NCBI RefSeq assembly: GCF_900103955.1
Contig: NZ_FNIL01000003.1
Location: forward strand, 270,130-334,129
Direction of reading: 5' to 3'
Source: Alkalicoccus daliensis
GTDB lineage: Bacteria > Bacillota > Bacilli > Bacillales > Salisediminibacteriaceae
DNA length: 64,000 nt
This document shows positions 51,578-63,194 of the stretch, in pieces. Under the pieces are notes generated by a model, which searched no databases, was not told where the DNA came from, and saw nothing but the letters and a program-made list of their open reading frames with translations. The position numbers and the translations under genes are program-made. Position 1 is the stretch's first letter. Each line of letters begins with the position of its first letter.

Positions 51578-52825
51578 TTATTTATAAATGTGCATGAACG
51601 GTTCTTCTCCTGGATACTGGATGACCATTGCTTCCCTGCCTTCGACAGAATCTATATACACGTATACAGGGGCCTGCGCCTGAAGTAAATTTTCGAGACG
51701 GCCGCTGATAAACTGAGTAAGTGCAATTACTTCCGGTTTCCCATGGGACTGTAAGTTCATTTCAATTTTCATTTCATCGAGATTATCATCTTTATAGCGT
51801 GCTTTTCCGACGGTACCTACCTGCTGTCCAAAAAAATCATCTACATCATCTTTAAACTGTGTAAAGCTTTCCGACAATGCCGGCTGCACATCACGCGCAT
51901 TGCTTGATGGGAAGACAAGGCTTGTTTCACTTATGTTTTCCCAGCCCTGAATATTCATATCCCCTGCGCCAACCTCCGTCATCCGGCGGAACGTCCCCGG
52001 ATTCAGAGACCCGCGGGGTTCTTCACGAAAAATAGCAAAGGTAATCGGCACTTCCTGCAGTTCTTCCTGCGAACGCATCCGCTGAAGGATATCTCCGGCA
52101 GCCTCTTCCGCATATTCAATCGCATATTCTTCATCCACTGGTTCTTCAAAGAAATTCAGGCGTCCATCTTCTGTTTCTGTTCTGAAGTAATATACCGAAC
52201 GAACGGAAATACCAACAACAATTCCACCCAGTTCCACGCCGTCTTCTTCACTGCCTCTGAAATAATTGTGTTCTACAATATTAGAAAGCACCAGCGGGGC
52301 ATCTCTCATTCGTTCTTCATCGTCCTCTCCATCTCCCAGGGGCGGATTTAAACCGGCAGATTCTTCAATTTCCACTGCGGCTTCCTCTTCCTCCGCATCA
52401 AACCCGGCTGCGTCTTCACTTTCTTCCTCTTCTTCCTCCTCTGAAGGTTCATATCTGCGGAGCCAGCTGTTCACCAGTTCCCCGTCGAAATGATTCCCTT
52501 CCTGGAAGTAGTAGTTTTCCTGATCAAATACGCCGCTGGCAATTTCCATCAGTCCAAGTTCAAACTGCTCAATATCCACCCGGTTGTTCATTGCGTGTGC
52601 TACGTTTCCCCGTGCACTGCTGCGGCTGTATGTACCATCTTCCAATACATTTCTATAATAGGCATCCGGTGTATTTATTGTAGGGGTAATGACAAATTCC
52701 TGCTCTTCTTCTTCCTCAGTTTCTTCTACGACAATCACTTCTTCTTCCGGCTGATTGATGGTAGGCATACATCCAGTGAGAAAAAGGAGTGAGGCGCCCC
52801 CCGTAATCATCCATCTCTTATTCAT
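51578..52825 (-). CDS. camS: CamS family lipoprotein (YerH)
   Basis: A lipoprotein of 415 residues. Signal peptide MNKRWMITGGASLLFLTGC with the lipobox LTGC. A Glu-rich linker spans about 30-48, then VITPTINTPDAYYRNVLEDGTYSRSSARGNV. A second Glu-rich insert spans about 130-170. The C-terminal CamS domain contains GGIVVGISVRSVYYF, PITFAIFREEPRGSLNPGTF, DVQPALSESFTQFKDDVDDFFGQQVGTVGKARY and GREAMVIQYPGEEPFMHIY. The ATG at 52825 follows GAGGAGTGG; a 30-residue longer reading lacks an RBS. In B. subtilis the gene is yerH, next to ligA. CamS precursors give rise to sex-pheromone peptides in Staphylococcus and Enterococcus; the role in Bacillus is unclear. Confidence 0.9.
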   Translation of the reverse strand: MNKRWMITGGASLLFLTGCMPTINQPEEEVIVVEETEEEEEQEFVITPTINTPDAYYRNVLEDGTYSRSSARGNVAHAMNNRVDIEQFELGLMEIASGVFDQENYYFQEGNHFDGELVNSWLRRYEPSEEEEEEESEDAAGFDAEEEEAAVEIEESAGLNPPLGDGEDDEERMRDAPLVLSNIVEHNYFRGSEEDGVELGGIVVGISVRSVYYFRTETEDGRLNFFEEPVDEEYAIEYAEEAAGDILQRMRSQEELQEVPITFAIFREEPRGSLNPGTFRRMTEVGAGDMNIQGWENISETSLVFPSSNARDVQPALSESFTQFKDDVDDFFGQQVGTVGKARYKDDNLDEMKIEMNLQSHGKPEVIALTQFISGRLENLLQAQAPVYVYIDSVEGREAMVIQYPGEEPFMHIYK

Positions 52826-52913
52826 TTCTTCCACTCCTCGCCACACTTGTTCTTTTAGCATTTTCTCACAAAACATGCTGTTATTCCAGTATGTCATGAG
52901 ACCTATTCCATAC

Positions 52914-52954
52914 AAAGGCGGCGAAGGAAATCAGATTACTGTCCTCCGCCGCCT
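52914..52954 (-). terminator. Hairpin between ligA and camS
   Basis: GGCGGCG/CGCCGCC with an inner AAGGA/TCCTC stem, followed by TTTG on the minus strand, just past the ligA stop. It may reduce camS transcription from ligA. Confidence 0.6.
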
Positions 52955-52959
52955 GTCTG

Positions 52960-54966
<2,007 letters not shown>

Positions 54967-54972
54967 TCACCT

Positions 54973-57219
54973 CTATTCTTTCGTGATAGGAGCGAACTTG
55001 GCGAACAGCCGCTTAACGCCTACTTCCGGAAATGCAATATCCAGTTCGACATTTTCCCCGCTGCCTTTGATGCTTACAACCGTACCGGTGCCCCACTTTT
55101 TATGCGCCGCTTTATCTCCTACATTCCAGCTGAAGGATGCACCGGCAGTCGTTGTTGTCTGTGTTTTCATTACTTTCTTTCTCGGGGCGGTCCGTGCCGG
55201 CGCAGCACGGCGCTGTGCTCCGGCCTGCAGCCCGGAACCGCTGCTTCTGGAAGCCTGTGCCCACGGTAGTTCTTTTTCTTTCGTCTCCGGCTGCTCCAGT
55301 ACTTCCTCCGGCAGCTCGTGCAGGAATCGTGATGGCGGGTTCATGTTCGTTCTGCCGTATAACGTGCGCATGCGAGCACGGCTGATATAGAGCTGCTGCT
55401 CTGCACGGGTAATCCCTACATAAGCAAGACGCCGCTCTTCTTCCATTTCTGCTTCTTCCATTAAGGAACGGCTGTGCGGAAACACACCTTCCTCCAGACC
55501 AATTAAAAATACAATCGGGAATTCGAGTCCCTTCGCGGAGTGCAGCGTCATCAGCAGTGATTTCTCCGATACTTCTTCCTGTTCATCCACCTTGTCAATA
55601 TCTGCGACAAGTGCGAGATCTGTTAAAAATGCAGTAAGCGTCTTATCTTCACTCGCTTCTTCAAATTCTTTTGCTACAGAGAGAAATTCATTGATGTTTT
55701 CCAGTCTTGCTTCTGATTCCAGGCTTTTATCCATCTTCAGCATATCCCGGTAGCCGGTTTTCTCCAGCATTTCCTCGACCAGCTCCATGACAGGAAGATA
55801 TTCCTGCATTTCCACCCAGCCGCGAAGCTGTGCTGCAAATTCCTGCAGTGTCTTCGTGAATCTTGCACTGAGTCCCACCTGCTCAATTTCCTGTACAGCA
55901 TCAAACATGGATAAATCATTCTGTGCTGCGTAGGCAGCCAGTTTTTCCACCGTCGTATTTCCGATACCGCGCTTCGGCACATTTACTATTCTGCGGAAAC
56001 TGATGTCATCACTCGGATTGGAGATCAGCCGCAGATAGGCAAGCAGATCTTTAATCTCTTTTCTGTCGTAGAATTTCGTACCCCCGACAATCGTGTAGGA
56101 CATGTTGGACTTTACCATCAGTTCCTCCATTACCCGGGACTGTGCGTTTGTCCGGTACAGGACTGCGATCTCTGATGGCTTGTATTTGCCGCTGTCTATA
56201 TGTTCCTTCATTTTCCCGACGACAAACCGTGCTTCTTCATGTTCATTGTCTGCTTCATACAGGGTTATTTTTTCTCCGTCAATATTATCGGTCCAGAGGT
56301 TTTTGGGCTTGCGGCTTGTGTTTTTCTCAATTACCGCGTTTGCCGCCTGCAGAATACGCTTTGTAGAGCGGTAGTTCTGCTCAAGCATAACGACCTGGCA
56401 GTTATCATAGTCCTTTTCAAACGACAGGATGTTCTGAATGTCCGCTCCGCGCCAGCGGTAAATGGACTGATCGGAATCCCCGACCACACAAAGATTCTTA
56501 TGACGGTCTGCCATAAGCTGTACAAGTTTATACTGCGCTTTGTTTGTATCCTGATACTCGTCCACCATAATGTAGCGGAACCGGCGCTGATAATATTCCA
56601 GTACTTCCGGCACCTGCTCAAAGAGGCGGATCGTTGTCATAATCAAGTCATCGAAATCAAGCGCCTGGTTTCTGCGCAGTTCTTTTTCATATTTTTTATA
56701 TACTTCAAATACGGTTTCTTCATAAAATCCGTTTGCAGTTTTTCCATAATCCTTTGCCATCTTCAGCTCGTTTTTTGCGCTGCTGATTGAACCGAGCATA
56801 GAGCGGGCATCAAACTTTTTCGGATCAATATTCATTTCTTTAATAATTCGTTTTAATACCGTCTGCTGATCTCCCGAATCAAGGATTGTAAAGTTGCGGT
56901 TGTATCCGATGCGGTCGATATCTCTTCGTAAAATACGAACACACATGGAGTGGAACGTGGAAATCCACATTTCCTCCGCTTCGCCGCCGATAATGGAAGC
57001 AACACGCTCTTTCATCTCCCGGGCTGCTTTGTTTGTAAAAGTAATCGCGAGAATGGACCAGTGCGGAACGCCTTTTTCTCCAATAAGATACGCCATACGG
57101 TGCGTTAATACGCGTGTTTTTCCACTGCCTGCACCTGCCATAATTAACAGTGGTCCTTCATTGTGCTTTACTGCCTGCTGCTGTTCATGATTTAACCCTG
57201 TCAATAATTCGTTTTTCAC
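54973..57219 (-). CDS. pcrA: ATP-dependent DNA helicase PcrA
   Basis: A protein of about 748 residues (UvrD/Rep family). Motif I is [19 protein letters not shown], motif Ia [18 protein letters not shown], motif [13 protein letters not shown], motif [18 protein letters not shown], motif [12 protein letters not shown], motif [19 protein letters not shown] and motif [15 protein letters not shown]. The basic C-terminal end carries the RNA polymerase-interaction Tudor-like [22 protein letters not shown]. It unwinds DNA in rolling-circle replication and repair and removes stalled proteins. The start is most likely GTG at 57219, with GGTGG 7 bases upstream; a GTG 15 bases earlier is possible. Confidence 0.97.
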   Translation of the reverse strand: MKNELLTGLNHEQQQAVKHNEGPLLIMAGAGSGKTRVLTHRMAYLIGEKGVPHWSILAITFTNKAAREMKERVASIIGGEAEEMWISTFHSMCVRILRRDIDRIGYNRNFTILDSGDQQTVLKRIIKEMNIDPKKFDARSMLGSISSAKNELKMAKDYGKTANGFYEETVFEVYKKYEKELRRNQALDFDDLIMTTIRLFEQVPEVLEYYQRRFRYIMVDEYQDTNKAQYKLVQLMADRHKNLCVVGDSDQSIYRWRGADIQNILSFEKDYDNCQVVMLEQNYRSTKRILQAANAVIEKNTSRKPKNLWTDNIDGEKITLYEADNEHEEARFVVGKMKEHIDSGKYKPSEIAVLYRTNAQSRVMEELMVKSNMSYTIVGGTKFYDRKEIKDLLAYLRLISNPSDDISFRRIVNVPKRGIGNTTVEKLAAYAAQNDLSMFDAVQEIEQVGLSARFTKTLQEFAAQLRGWVEMQEYLPVMELVEEMLEKTGYRDMLKMDKSLESEARLENINEFLSVAKEFEEASEDKTLTAFLTDLALVADIDKVDEQEEVSEKSLLMTLHSAKGLEFPIVFLIGLEEGVFPHSRSLMEEAEMEEERRLAYVGITRAEQQLYISRARMRTLYGRTNMNPPSRFLHELPEEVLEQPETKEKELPWAQASRSSGSGLQAGAQRRAAPARTAPRKKVMKTQTTTTAGASFSWNVGDKAAHKKWGTGTVVSIKGSGENVELDIAFPEVGVKRLFAKFAPITKE

Positions 57220-57256
57220 TTCTCCACCACCCAAACATTTGTTCTTAAAGTATAAT

Positions 57257-57967
57257 CTATTCTGTTCCTTTTGTATACGCCGCTTCCTTTGCTGCGTCCA
57301 CCGTTTTCAAGGCTGTTTTCAAATCTGTATAAATTACATTTCCTACAACAATCGTATCTGCAAAAGCACTCATTTCTTTTGCCTGTGCTGCAGATTCAAT
57401 TCCTCCGCCGTAAAACAGCTGAGACTTTTCCAGCACATCATTTACCTGGGAGACAATATTGGGATCGCCATAGGCACCGCTGTATTCCAGATAAAAAATA
57501 GGCATATGAAATAAGCGGTCTGTCATTCGTGCATAAGCAATAATATCCTCGCTGTCGAGTCCGGTCGCGGCATCGGTCACCTGCGCCACCTTTGCTTCCG
57601 GATTCAATACACAGTAGCCTTCTGCAAGAATTTCTTCTTCATCGATTAAATGGCCGAATTCTTTCAGCGCCCGGTGATGCAGGCCATTAATCCACACTGC
57701 CTGCCGCGAGTTCAGAATCGAAGGAATTAAATAATAGTCAAATCCCGGGACAATGCTGTGCAGATTGCTCACTTCAAGCACGCAGGAGACACTGAATCTG
57801 CGCACACGCATCAGTAAATCGAGAGTATTATCTTCGGTTACTCCGTCTGTACCGCCGACTATGACTGCATCCGTACCTGATTCGCAGACTTTTTCCAGAT
57901 CTGCTTCAGATATTTCTTTTGCCGGATCTAATTTAAACACATGTTTCCATTCATAATAAGCTTTCAT
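57257..57967 (-). CDS. pcrB: Heptaprenylglyceryl phosphate synthase PcrB
   Basis: A protein of 236 residues with a TIM barrel. It joins heptaprenyl diphosphate to glycerol-1-phosphate. Visible strings are [93 protein letters not shown] and [10 protein letters not shown]. The ATG at 57967 follows TTAGGGAT, matching the start of B. subtilis PcrB. The longer upstream reading of 302 residues has no RBS and runs into the region after yerC. First gene of the pcrB-pcrA-ligA-camS operon. Confidence 0.95.
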   Translation of the reverse strand: MKAYYEWKHVFKLDPAKEISEADLEKVCESGTDAVIVGGTDGVTEDNTLDLLMRVRRFSVSCVLEVSNLHSIVPGFDYYLIPSILNSRQAVWINGLHHRALKEFGHLIDEEEILAEGYCVLNPEAKVAQVTDAATGLDSEDIIAYARMTDRLFHMPIFYLEYSGAYGDPNIVSQVNDVLEKSQLFYGGGIESAAQAKEMSAFADTIVVGNVIYTDLKTALKTVDAAKEAAYTKGTE

Positions 57968-58170
57968 CGCTATATCCCTAACTTCCATTATATTTTTTCG
58001 TCTGTGGAACAGTATATCAAAAATCATCGAAAGACTCGATTGAAAACCCGTGCTTCTCTGGAGAAAAGCAGATGGGGGAGGCAAAATGATTTCACAGTCT
58101 CTTAATAATAGAGTCAATTTCATCATTCTCCACTTCTTTTGAAAAGCAGCTGCCCCGCATTGCATGCGAA
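57968..58170. other. Promoter region of the pcrB operon
   Basis: About 200 bases. TTGAAAACC and other -35-like strings occur, but no promoter is clear. Confidence 0.35.
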
Positions 58171-58482
58171 GAACAAAAGTTCTATATTTGCTTTTTCATT
58201 CGATAGACTGGTTATGCAAAAATTCAGTACGATTTTTATGCATGGATAAGGCCCTCTTATTCTGTCATTAACAGCAGTTATCTGTACACGATGACGTTTT
58301 ATCTGCTTTTAGCAGCTGGTATTCTGTTATTAGTATGTGCATCTGTTACTAAAAGAAAGGAATCTGATTTTAAGAACGCAATTTCCCTGTTTATCTGTCA
58401 TTAGTAGCTGCGAATCTGTTATTAGCAAAGAAGCACCTGACCTGATCTCTCCTCTTTCATCAATTAGCAAATTACCCGCAAG
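58171..58482 (+). repeat. Dispersed intergenic repeat, copy 2 (about 312 bases)
   Basis: Starts GAACAAAAGTTCTATATTTG and ends TTAGCAAATTACCC. Corresponds along its whole length to 35821-36130, with the same ordered ATCTGTTATTAG-like motifs. It lies between yerC and pcrB. Confidence 0.85.
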
Positions 58483-58487
58483 ACCAC

Positions 58488-58535
58488 AAAAAAACTGTTC
58501 TGCATCAGCGGGTGGTCCGCTCTGCAGAACAGTTT
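58488..58535 (-). terminator. Terminator of yerC
   Basis: AAACTGTTCTGCA/TGCAGAACAGTTT, 13 perfect pairs, with an inner GCGG/CCGC stem, followed by TTTTTTT on the minus strand, four bases after the stop. Confidence 0.9.
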
Positions 58536-58538
58536 GTA

Positions 58539-58850
58539 TCAGGATTCATGCTGCTTGCTGGGAGTATGCACTCGGTCCAAGGTGAATTTATAGCCGTCGT
58601 TCCCATAGTTAATGCAGCGTTTCACCCGCGAAATAGTCGCTGTACTTGCTCCGGTTTCCTGCTCTATCCTTTGATAGGTGTCTCCTTCCATCAGCATTCT
58701 TGCTACTTCCAGACGCTGTGCAAGGGATTGTATTTCATTCATCGTGCAGAGGTCATCAAAGAATTCATAGCACTCTTCCCGATCTTTTAAACTTAAGATG
58801 GCATCGAACAGCTGATCCAGCTCTTTGCCGCGCAGCTTATCAATTTGCAT
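58539..58850 (-). CDS. yerC: YerC/TrpR-like DNA-binding protein
   Basis: A protein of 103 residues. It has the TrpR-like pattern RGKELDQLFDAILSLKDREECYEFFDDLCTMNEIQSLAQRLEVARMLMEGDTYQRIEQETGASTATISRVKRCINYGNDGY. The HTH lies at about 55-80 (TYQRIEQETGASTATISRVKR). YerC of B. subtilis is a TrpR-family regulator of unknown operon. The ATG at 58850 follows AGAGGTGAAAT. It stands between yerA and pcrB as in B. subtilis. Confidence 0.93.
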   Translation of the reverse strand: MQIDKLRGKELDQLFDAILSLKDREECYEFFDDLCTMNEIQSLAQRLEVARMLMEGDTYQRIEQETGASTATISRVKRCINYGNDGYKFTLDRVHTPSKQHES

Positions 58851-59019
58851 GGCGATTTCACCTCTTTTTCCGGTTATTTATTTTACCTTTTCATTTTGCA
58901 GTTTGTGCATCAATGGAAAGAAAGTATAGTGCAGCGTGCATGTACCGAACCTGAAAATATTTCGGCTGAAAAGAGGAAGTATAAAAAAGGCTTTCTTTTC
59001 CATCCCTCACTTTACTAGT

Positions 59020-60768
59020 TTACCGCATAAGCGCGGGAAAGAGTACCCTTTTCTTTTTCACGTCTACAATCCCTTTCTGTGTAATGCGTATATAAGGCAG
59101 GTGCGTGGCGGAAAAAAACAACAGACTGTATACAGGATCGGTAAACGGATACCCGCAGGAAACAAGTGCTTTACGCAGTTTTTCTTCCTGCTGGACAAGG
59201 CCGTCTTCCATCGGCAGCTCGGAAAACATTCCTGCCACACCTAAATCCACCGCTGTTTCTGTGCCGTCTTTATCTAATAATATAATACCACCATTCCTCC
59301 GCTTTAAAGCGTGAAAGGCATCGCGCATTCCTTGTTTACTTTTCCCGATCAGGATGATGTCTCCCGAAGTGGAAAAGGAGCTCGCGAATCCATGCAGATT
59401 TCCAGCAAATCCTTTGATAAGTGTCGCTACATTCCATTTCCCTTTTTTATCAAGAAGCACCATGAAATTCTCATCAGAATCCTCCGGCAGTTCCTCGCGG
59501 GTAAGGTCAATCTGAATCTGATAAGGCTTCATAATTACTTCGTTTTCCATTTTCATCCCGAGCGGCATAGAGAAGTGGAAATCACTTTCTTTGAGGTCCC
59601 AGTCCAGATGAAACGGCTCAAATCCATATTCGTTCCAGTTAATTTCTTTATCAGGAAAGCATGGCTGGTTATCCCGGCGCACCCATTTTCCTTTGGCAAG
59701 CACGTCCACCGGCATTGGATTCTCCTTACTTTCCAATATGTTAATATTCGCGAGTCTTCCCGGCGCCAAAATGCCGATAACATCATCCATATAAAAATGT
59801 CTCGCTACATTTCTCGTCACCATATGCACCGCATCAATAAACGGTACGCCTTCGTCTATGGCAATCTGGATCAGATGCTCCATCATGCCATTTTGCATAA
59901 AATGCGGCGGAGAACCATCTGTGGTCATGAGAAGAGAATCATAGGAAGCAAGCCCTTCTGCATGAAGTTCCCGCAGCAGGCGCGGCAGGTCGGGACGGAT
60001 GGAGGAATAGCGGAGAGAGGCAGTGAGTCCTGCGTCCAGTCTTGCCAGCACTTCTGCTCCCGTCATAGATTCATGATCTCCGTCCACACCAAGGAGCGCC
60101 ATTTGGGTAAGTGTTTTTTCCCCGGCTCCCGGCAGATGCCCTTCAATCGGCTTCCGCCTATCTTTCGTTTCGAGCATGCTGTGAAGCATCTGCTCGTCGC
60201 CTTTCAGCACCCGCGGCCAGTCGGTGAGTTCTCCGCCCTGAACAACATACGGGTGTTCCAACCACGCGTGGAGATTTGCGTAAGAAAAAACATCATTTCC
60301 GTTCTGCAGTTCTGTCTGCGCATCATATCTTGCTGACCATAAAAGGCAGGCTGGCGACCGCTGCAGCTCCTCAATTAAAGAAAGCGCTTTCTCTTTTGGT
60401 AAATGTAAAAAGAACGGCAGGTTGTCTCCTACGATCGTAGTCGTTCCCCGTTCTGCAGCAAATTTTGCCAGAGACATCGGCTGGTACAGCTGAAATGGAT
60501 GCGCATGATGCTCAATATATCCGGGTACTGCAAACTGTCCTTCCGCTTCCACTACTTCTGTATGTGAAAGATCTGCTGGAAGTGAATTTCCAATATATAC
60601 TATTCTGTCGTGATGGATCCATATATTCGCCTGAACCCAGGCTTTCCGCAGGCTGTTTAAATACGTAATGTCTTTAAGTACCATCGTCGGCGCAGCTTCT
60701 CCGCGCACCACCTGCAGCTGTTTTTTTATTTGTCGTTTTGTCCAATAGTGAGAAAACCCTTTCACCAT
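59020..60768 (-). CDS. yerA: Adenine deaminase-like amidohydrolase (YerA)
   Basis: A protein of 582 residues. It has the adenine deaminase layout of composite amidohydrolases. An N-terminal beta domain (WIHHDRIVYIG, VVEAEGQFAVPGYIEHHAHPF, the HxH metal pair) is followed by the barrel motifs TTTIVGDNLPFFL, PIEGHLPGAGE, DHESMTG, SLLMTTDGSPPHFM and IDEGVPFIDAVHMVTRNVARHFY. ILAPGRLANINIL and a C-terminal part (about 440-582) close it. Adenine deaminase converts adenine to hypoxanthine. The ATG at 60768 follows AGGTGATTC. It is divergent from the LOG-family gene, with a cre-like site between. Confidence 0.88.
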   Translation of the reverse strand: MVKGFSHYWTKRQIKKQLQVVRGEAAPTMVLKDITYLNSLRKAWVQANIWIHHDRIVYIGNSLPADLSHTEVVEAEGQFAVPGYIEHHAHPFQLYQPMSLAKFAAERGTTTIVGDNLPFFLHLPKEKALSLIEELQRSPACLLWSARYDAQTELQNGNDVFSYANLHAWLEHPYVVQGGELTDWPRVLKGDEQMLHSMLETKDRRKPIEGHLPGAGEKTLTQMALLGVDGDHESMTGAEVLARLDAGLTASLRYSSIRPDLPRLLRELHAEGLASYDSLLMTTDGSPPHFMQNGMMEHLIQIAIDEGVPFIDAVHMVTRNVARHFYMDDVIGILAPGRLANINILESKENPMPVDVLAKGKWVRRDNQPCFPDKEINWNEYGFEPFHLDWDLKESDFHFSMPLGMKMENEVIMKPYQIQIDLTREELPEDSDENFMVLLDKKGKWNVATLIKGFAGNLHGFASSFSTSGDIILIGKSKQGMRDAFHALKRRNGGIILLDKDGTETAVDLGVAGMFSELPMEDGLVQQEEKLRKALVSCGYPFTDPVYSLLFFSATHLPYIRITQKGIVDVKKKRVLFPALMR

Positions 60769-60880
60769 TTTGAATCACCTGCGCATTTCTATCAGTTTGT
60801 TTTTTTCTTCACAAGCCTATTTAAAAATAAAAGCGGACTGCCGCTTTTATTGTTCTTATACTTTACTGTTATATCAACAA

Positions 60881-60894
60881 AGAAAACGTTTTCA
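60881..60894. promoter_or_regulatory. cre-like site between yerA and the LOG-family gene
   Basis: AGAAAACGTTTTCA matches 13 of 14 positions of the cre consensus and contains the perfect palindrome GAAAACGTTTTC. It is centred about 120 bases from yerA and 175 bases from the LOG-family start, so CcpA could act on either gene. Confidence 0.55.
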
Positions 60895-61062
60895 TAATTG
60901 TAACATAATTCTTTTGGAAAACGCATGTGACAATTATGTTAAATATTTATAAACCTGAATTTTTTCCAGTTACTTCATTAAAAGACAAGTTATTTTCCAA
61001 AGAAAATGTTATGATAAAAGTTATATTCATGCATGAGATGATTTTGAAGGAGGAGTCGGTCA

Positions 61063-61647
61063 ATGAAGCGAATAGCGGTTTACTGTGGCTCGAGCAGCGG
61101 ACGAACGGCCCTGTATGAAAATGAATCGACAAAGCTTGGGAAGGCTTTGGCAGAACGTGATATTGAACTTATATACGGCGGGGGCGCAGTCGGTATGATG
61201 GGAATTACAGCGAACGCTGCCCTCTCCGCCGGAGGTCGTGTCACCGGAGTGATGCCTAAAATGCTTCAGGAGCGTGAGATCGCCCATCCAATGCTTACAG
61301 AATTAATTATTGTTGATTCTATGCATGAGCGAAAGTCCAAAATGGCTGATTTGGCAGATGCTTTTCTTATTCTCCCAGGCGGCGCAGGCACCATGGAAGA
61401 GTTTTTTGAAGTTTTTACCTGGGCACAGCTTGGTATTCATAAAAAATCCATCGGCATTTTAAATGTGGAAGATTATTATGATCCGCTCTTGAATATGCTC
61501 GATCACATGGTCCGTGAAGGCTTTCTCCACGAAAGCTATATGGCCATGCTTCAAATTGGTACAGAATCCGGTAAACTGATTGATACGATGCAGCAATACG
61601 ATCCTCCTTCTTTGCAGCGCTATATTAATGAACCGGAAGAATATTAA
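61063..61647 (+). CDS. yvdD: LOG-family cytokinin riboside monophosphate phosphoribohydrolase (YvdD-like)
   Basis: A protein of 194 residues, the LOG length. It has VYCGSSSG at the N-terminus, LIYGGGAVGMMG, the ribose-phosphate loop MHERKSKMADLADAFLILPGGAGTMEEFFEVFTWAQLG with PGGxGTxxE, and NVEDYYDPLLNML. LOG enzymes split nucleoside 5'-monophosphates, such as AMP and cytokinin ribotides, into the base and ribose-5-phosphate. The start follows AAGGAGGAG. It is divergent from the adenine deaminase-like gene, a sensible pair. Confidence 0.93.
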   Translation: MKRIAVYCGSSSGRTALYENESTKLGKALAERDIELIYGGGAVGMMGITANAALSAGGRVTGVMPKMLQEREIAHPMLTELIIVDSMHERKSKMADLADAFLILPGGAGTMEEFFEVFTWAQLGIHKKSIGILNVEDYYDPLLNMLDHMVREGFLHESYMAMLQIGTESGKLIDTMQQYDPPSLQRYINEPEEY

Positions 61648-61651
61648 TATT

Positions 61652-61685
61652 AAAACGAGACGAGGAAATTTCCCCGTCTCGTTTT
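61652..61685 (+). terminator. Terminator after the LOG-family gene
   Basis: AAAACGAGACG/CGTCTCGTTTT outer stem with inner GGAAATTTCC, followed by TT. Confidence 0.85.
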
Positions 61686-61695
61686 TTCTGTAAAA

Positions 61696-62481
61696 TTAAA
61701 CATTATCTTCCCATGCCTGCTTTTCTGCATCTTTCATCTGATCCTCAATCTCCTGTGGATAGGCAGTCCGGAAAGCGTGATGATCTGCTTCAATTACTTC
61801 TACCATTTTATTGATCATATCTTCCGGATTATACTGTTCATCCAGGATTTTTTCCTGTTCTTTAATTGATTCTTCCTTCGTAAAGTTTTTCTCAGGATCA
61901 TACCACTTCCACTTTTCTTCAAACATTCTGTCATTGAATCCTGTCTCAAACGGTCCTGGATTGATCGTTGCCACCTGCACACCGAATTCATCCAGCTCTG
62001 CCCGCATTGTTTTGGCAATAGATTCAACTGCATGCTTCGTAGACCCATAGGCGGCAAGATAAGGCATTGGTACAATCCCGACAATCGAGCTTAAAAAGAT
62101 AATTTTCCCCTGCTTCTTTTCTACAAATTTCTTTGCGGCTATCTGCGCATTCTCGAGCGTACTGAAGACATTTGTTTCATAGACCTCTCTCACTCTGTCC
62201 ACAGGAATTTCTGAAATCGGACCACCTTCTCCAATTGCTGCGTTTGCGACAAACACGTCGTAATCATAATCTGCAATATACTTTTGATCCTGCTTATCTT
62301 TAATATCAAGTTTAATCACTTCGACATCTAATCCTTTTTCTTCCACTTCTTCCCGAAGCGGTGTTACCTGAGAGATAATTTCCACACCTGCAATTACTTT
62401 ATGTCCTTTTTTAGCAAGACCGAGCGCAGTGCCTCTGCCTAAGCCGGTTCCTGCCCCGGTAATAAATATTGTTTTACTCAT
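61696..62481 (-). CDS. Short-chain dehydrogenase/reductase
   Basis: A protein of 261 residues with a Rossmann fold. Cofactor motif TGAGTGLGRGTALGL (TGxxxGxG), then DYDVFVANAAIGEGG (NNAG-like NAAI), IIFLSSIVGIVPMPYLAAYGSTK with catalytic Ser, Tyr and Lys (YxxxK), and ATINPGPFETGFN. An acidic C-terminal tail (about 205-261) is longer than in many SDRs. The substrate is unknown. The ATG at 62481 follows GAGGAGG. It converges with the LOG gene and shares its terminator region. Confidence 0.93.
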   Translation of the reverse strand: MSKTIFITGAGTGLGRGTALGLAKKGHKVIAGVEIISQVTPLREEVEEKGLDVEVIKLDIKDKQDQKYIADYDYDVFVANAAIGEGGPISEIPVDRVREVYETNVFSTLENAQIAAKKFVEKKQGKIIFLSSIVGIVPMPYLAAYGSTKHAVESIAKTMRAELDEFGVQVATINPGPFETGFNDRMFEEKWKWYDPEKNFTKEESIKEQEKILDEQYNPEDMINKMVEVIEADHHAFRTAYPQEIEDQMKDAEKQAWEDNV

Positions 62482-62614
62482 AGTGAATTTCCTCCTCATT
62501 TGAAACTACTTGAAAAATTCCCAATAAAATCAAATTTAAAACATTTAAATAAGACTTTCCTTGTGGATTTGATAAAACGGCTACCTTGAAAATAAAAGTT
62601 CCGCTAAAAAGAAG
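62482..62614. other. Promoter region of the SDR gene
   Basis: About 130 bases, AT-rich; no clear boxes chosen. Confidence 0.35.
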
Positions 62615-62756
62615 TAATACTGCTGCTTCACTTTCGGAGAGGCTTACCCAAGGGCTTGTTCTCGACTAATTTTGACGGAAAGAACGTCCGCCAAAATGGA
62701 TTCTCCAACTGCGCTTCTCCTTTGGGTGTCCTCTCCTTCGTTACACAGCAGTATTA
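62615..62756. repeat. Imperfect palindromic element (about 142 bases)
   Basis: TAATACTGCTG (62615-62625) is inverted perfectly as CAGCAGTATTA (62746-62756). Inner arms GGAGAGG...ACCCAAGG pair with CCTTTGGGT...CCTCTCC, and a central ATTTTGACGGA...TCCG(C)CAAAAT forms a third stem. It looks like a small non-autonomous hairpin element or a dead transposon end. Confidence 0.65.
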
Positions 62757-62889
62757 ATTTTCATACTTCATAGTGCAAAAATTTTGCATGAGTGTCTCTG
62801 TTAAAGGCTAGTGTTGATATAAGAAAGGTACGCCTAAGGATCTTTTTTCTTCGCCTGCCGCGGAGAAAACCTTTAGCTATCCCTTCCTT

Positions 62890-63065
62890 TCACCCGGGAT
62901 GATCTTCACGCTTTCTTTTTCCGCAGGCGTCTAAACCGCCTCGGCTTCGTTTTTTATGGAGAAGAAAGTATGAAAAAAACAGTCCCTCACTTTTGTTTTA
63001 CTAAGGAAAGAACGAAGCGAAAACCGGCGGACGCCTGTGGAAGAAGGAGGTCGGAAGATCCCGGA
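62890..63065. repeat. Inverted pair of Bacillus-type intergenic repeats
   Basis: A segment near 62890-62950 (read on the minus strand as GAAGCCGAGGCGGTTTAGAC, GCCTGCGGAAAAAGAAAGC, GAAGATCATCCCGG) is repeated inverted near 63008-63060 (GAAGCGAAAACCGGCGGACG, CCTGTGGAAGAAGGAGG, GAAGATCCCGGAAGACG). Such GC-rich extragenic repeats with GCGGACGCC-like cores are common in Bacillaceae. Confidence 0.55.
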
Positions 63066-63194
63066 AGACGTTAGTCTGAGTTATCATGAACGAAACTGGC
63101 ACCCTATCCGTAAATACGTAGGTTAATCGGGTATAGAGATCTGTAAGAACCTCTTACCCCCTCAGAGCTACATTACGAAAGGAGCCAGCTTATC
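63066..63194 (+). ncRNA. Candidate bridge RNA region of the IS110-family element
   Basis: The non-coding stretch before the transposase gene is the place where IS110-type elements encode the bridge RNA, as shown for IS621 and relatives. Here CTATCCGTAAATACGTAGG and GGTATAGAGATCTGTAAGAACC give small stem-loop options (TACG/CGTA, GATC). The exact ends and loops cannot be read without the full element and its target, so this is a location guess. Confidence 0.35.

Noticed and set aside
57968..58165. N-terminal extension of PcrB by 66 residues
   Set aside because: No RBS at its start. The extension is unlike any PcrB, and the internal ATG at 57967 has an RBS and matches the family start.
59311..60336. 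Open frame of 341 codons on the plus strand
   Set aside because: Antisense to the adenine deaminase-like gene and without RBS or recognisable domain.
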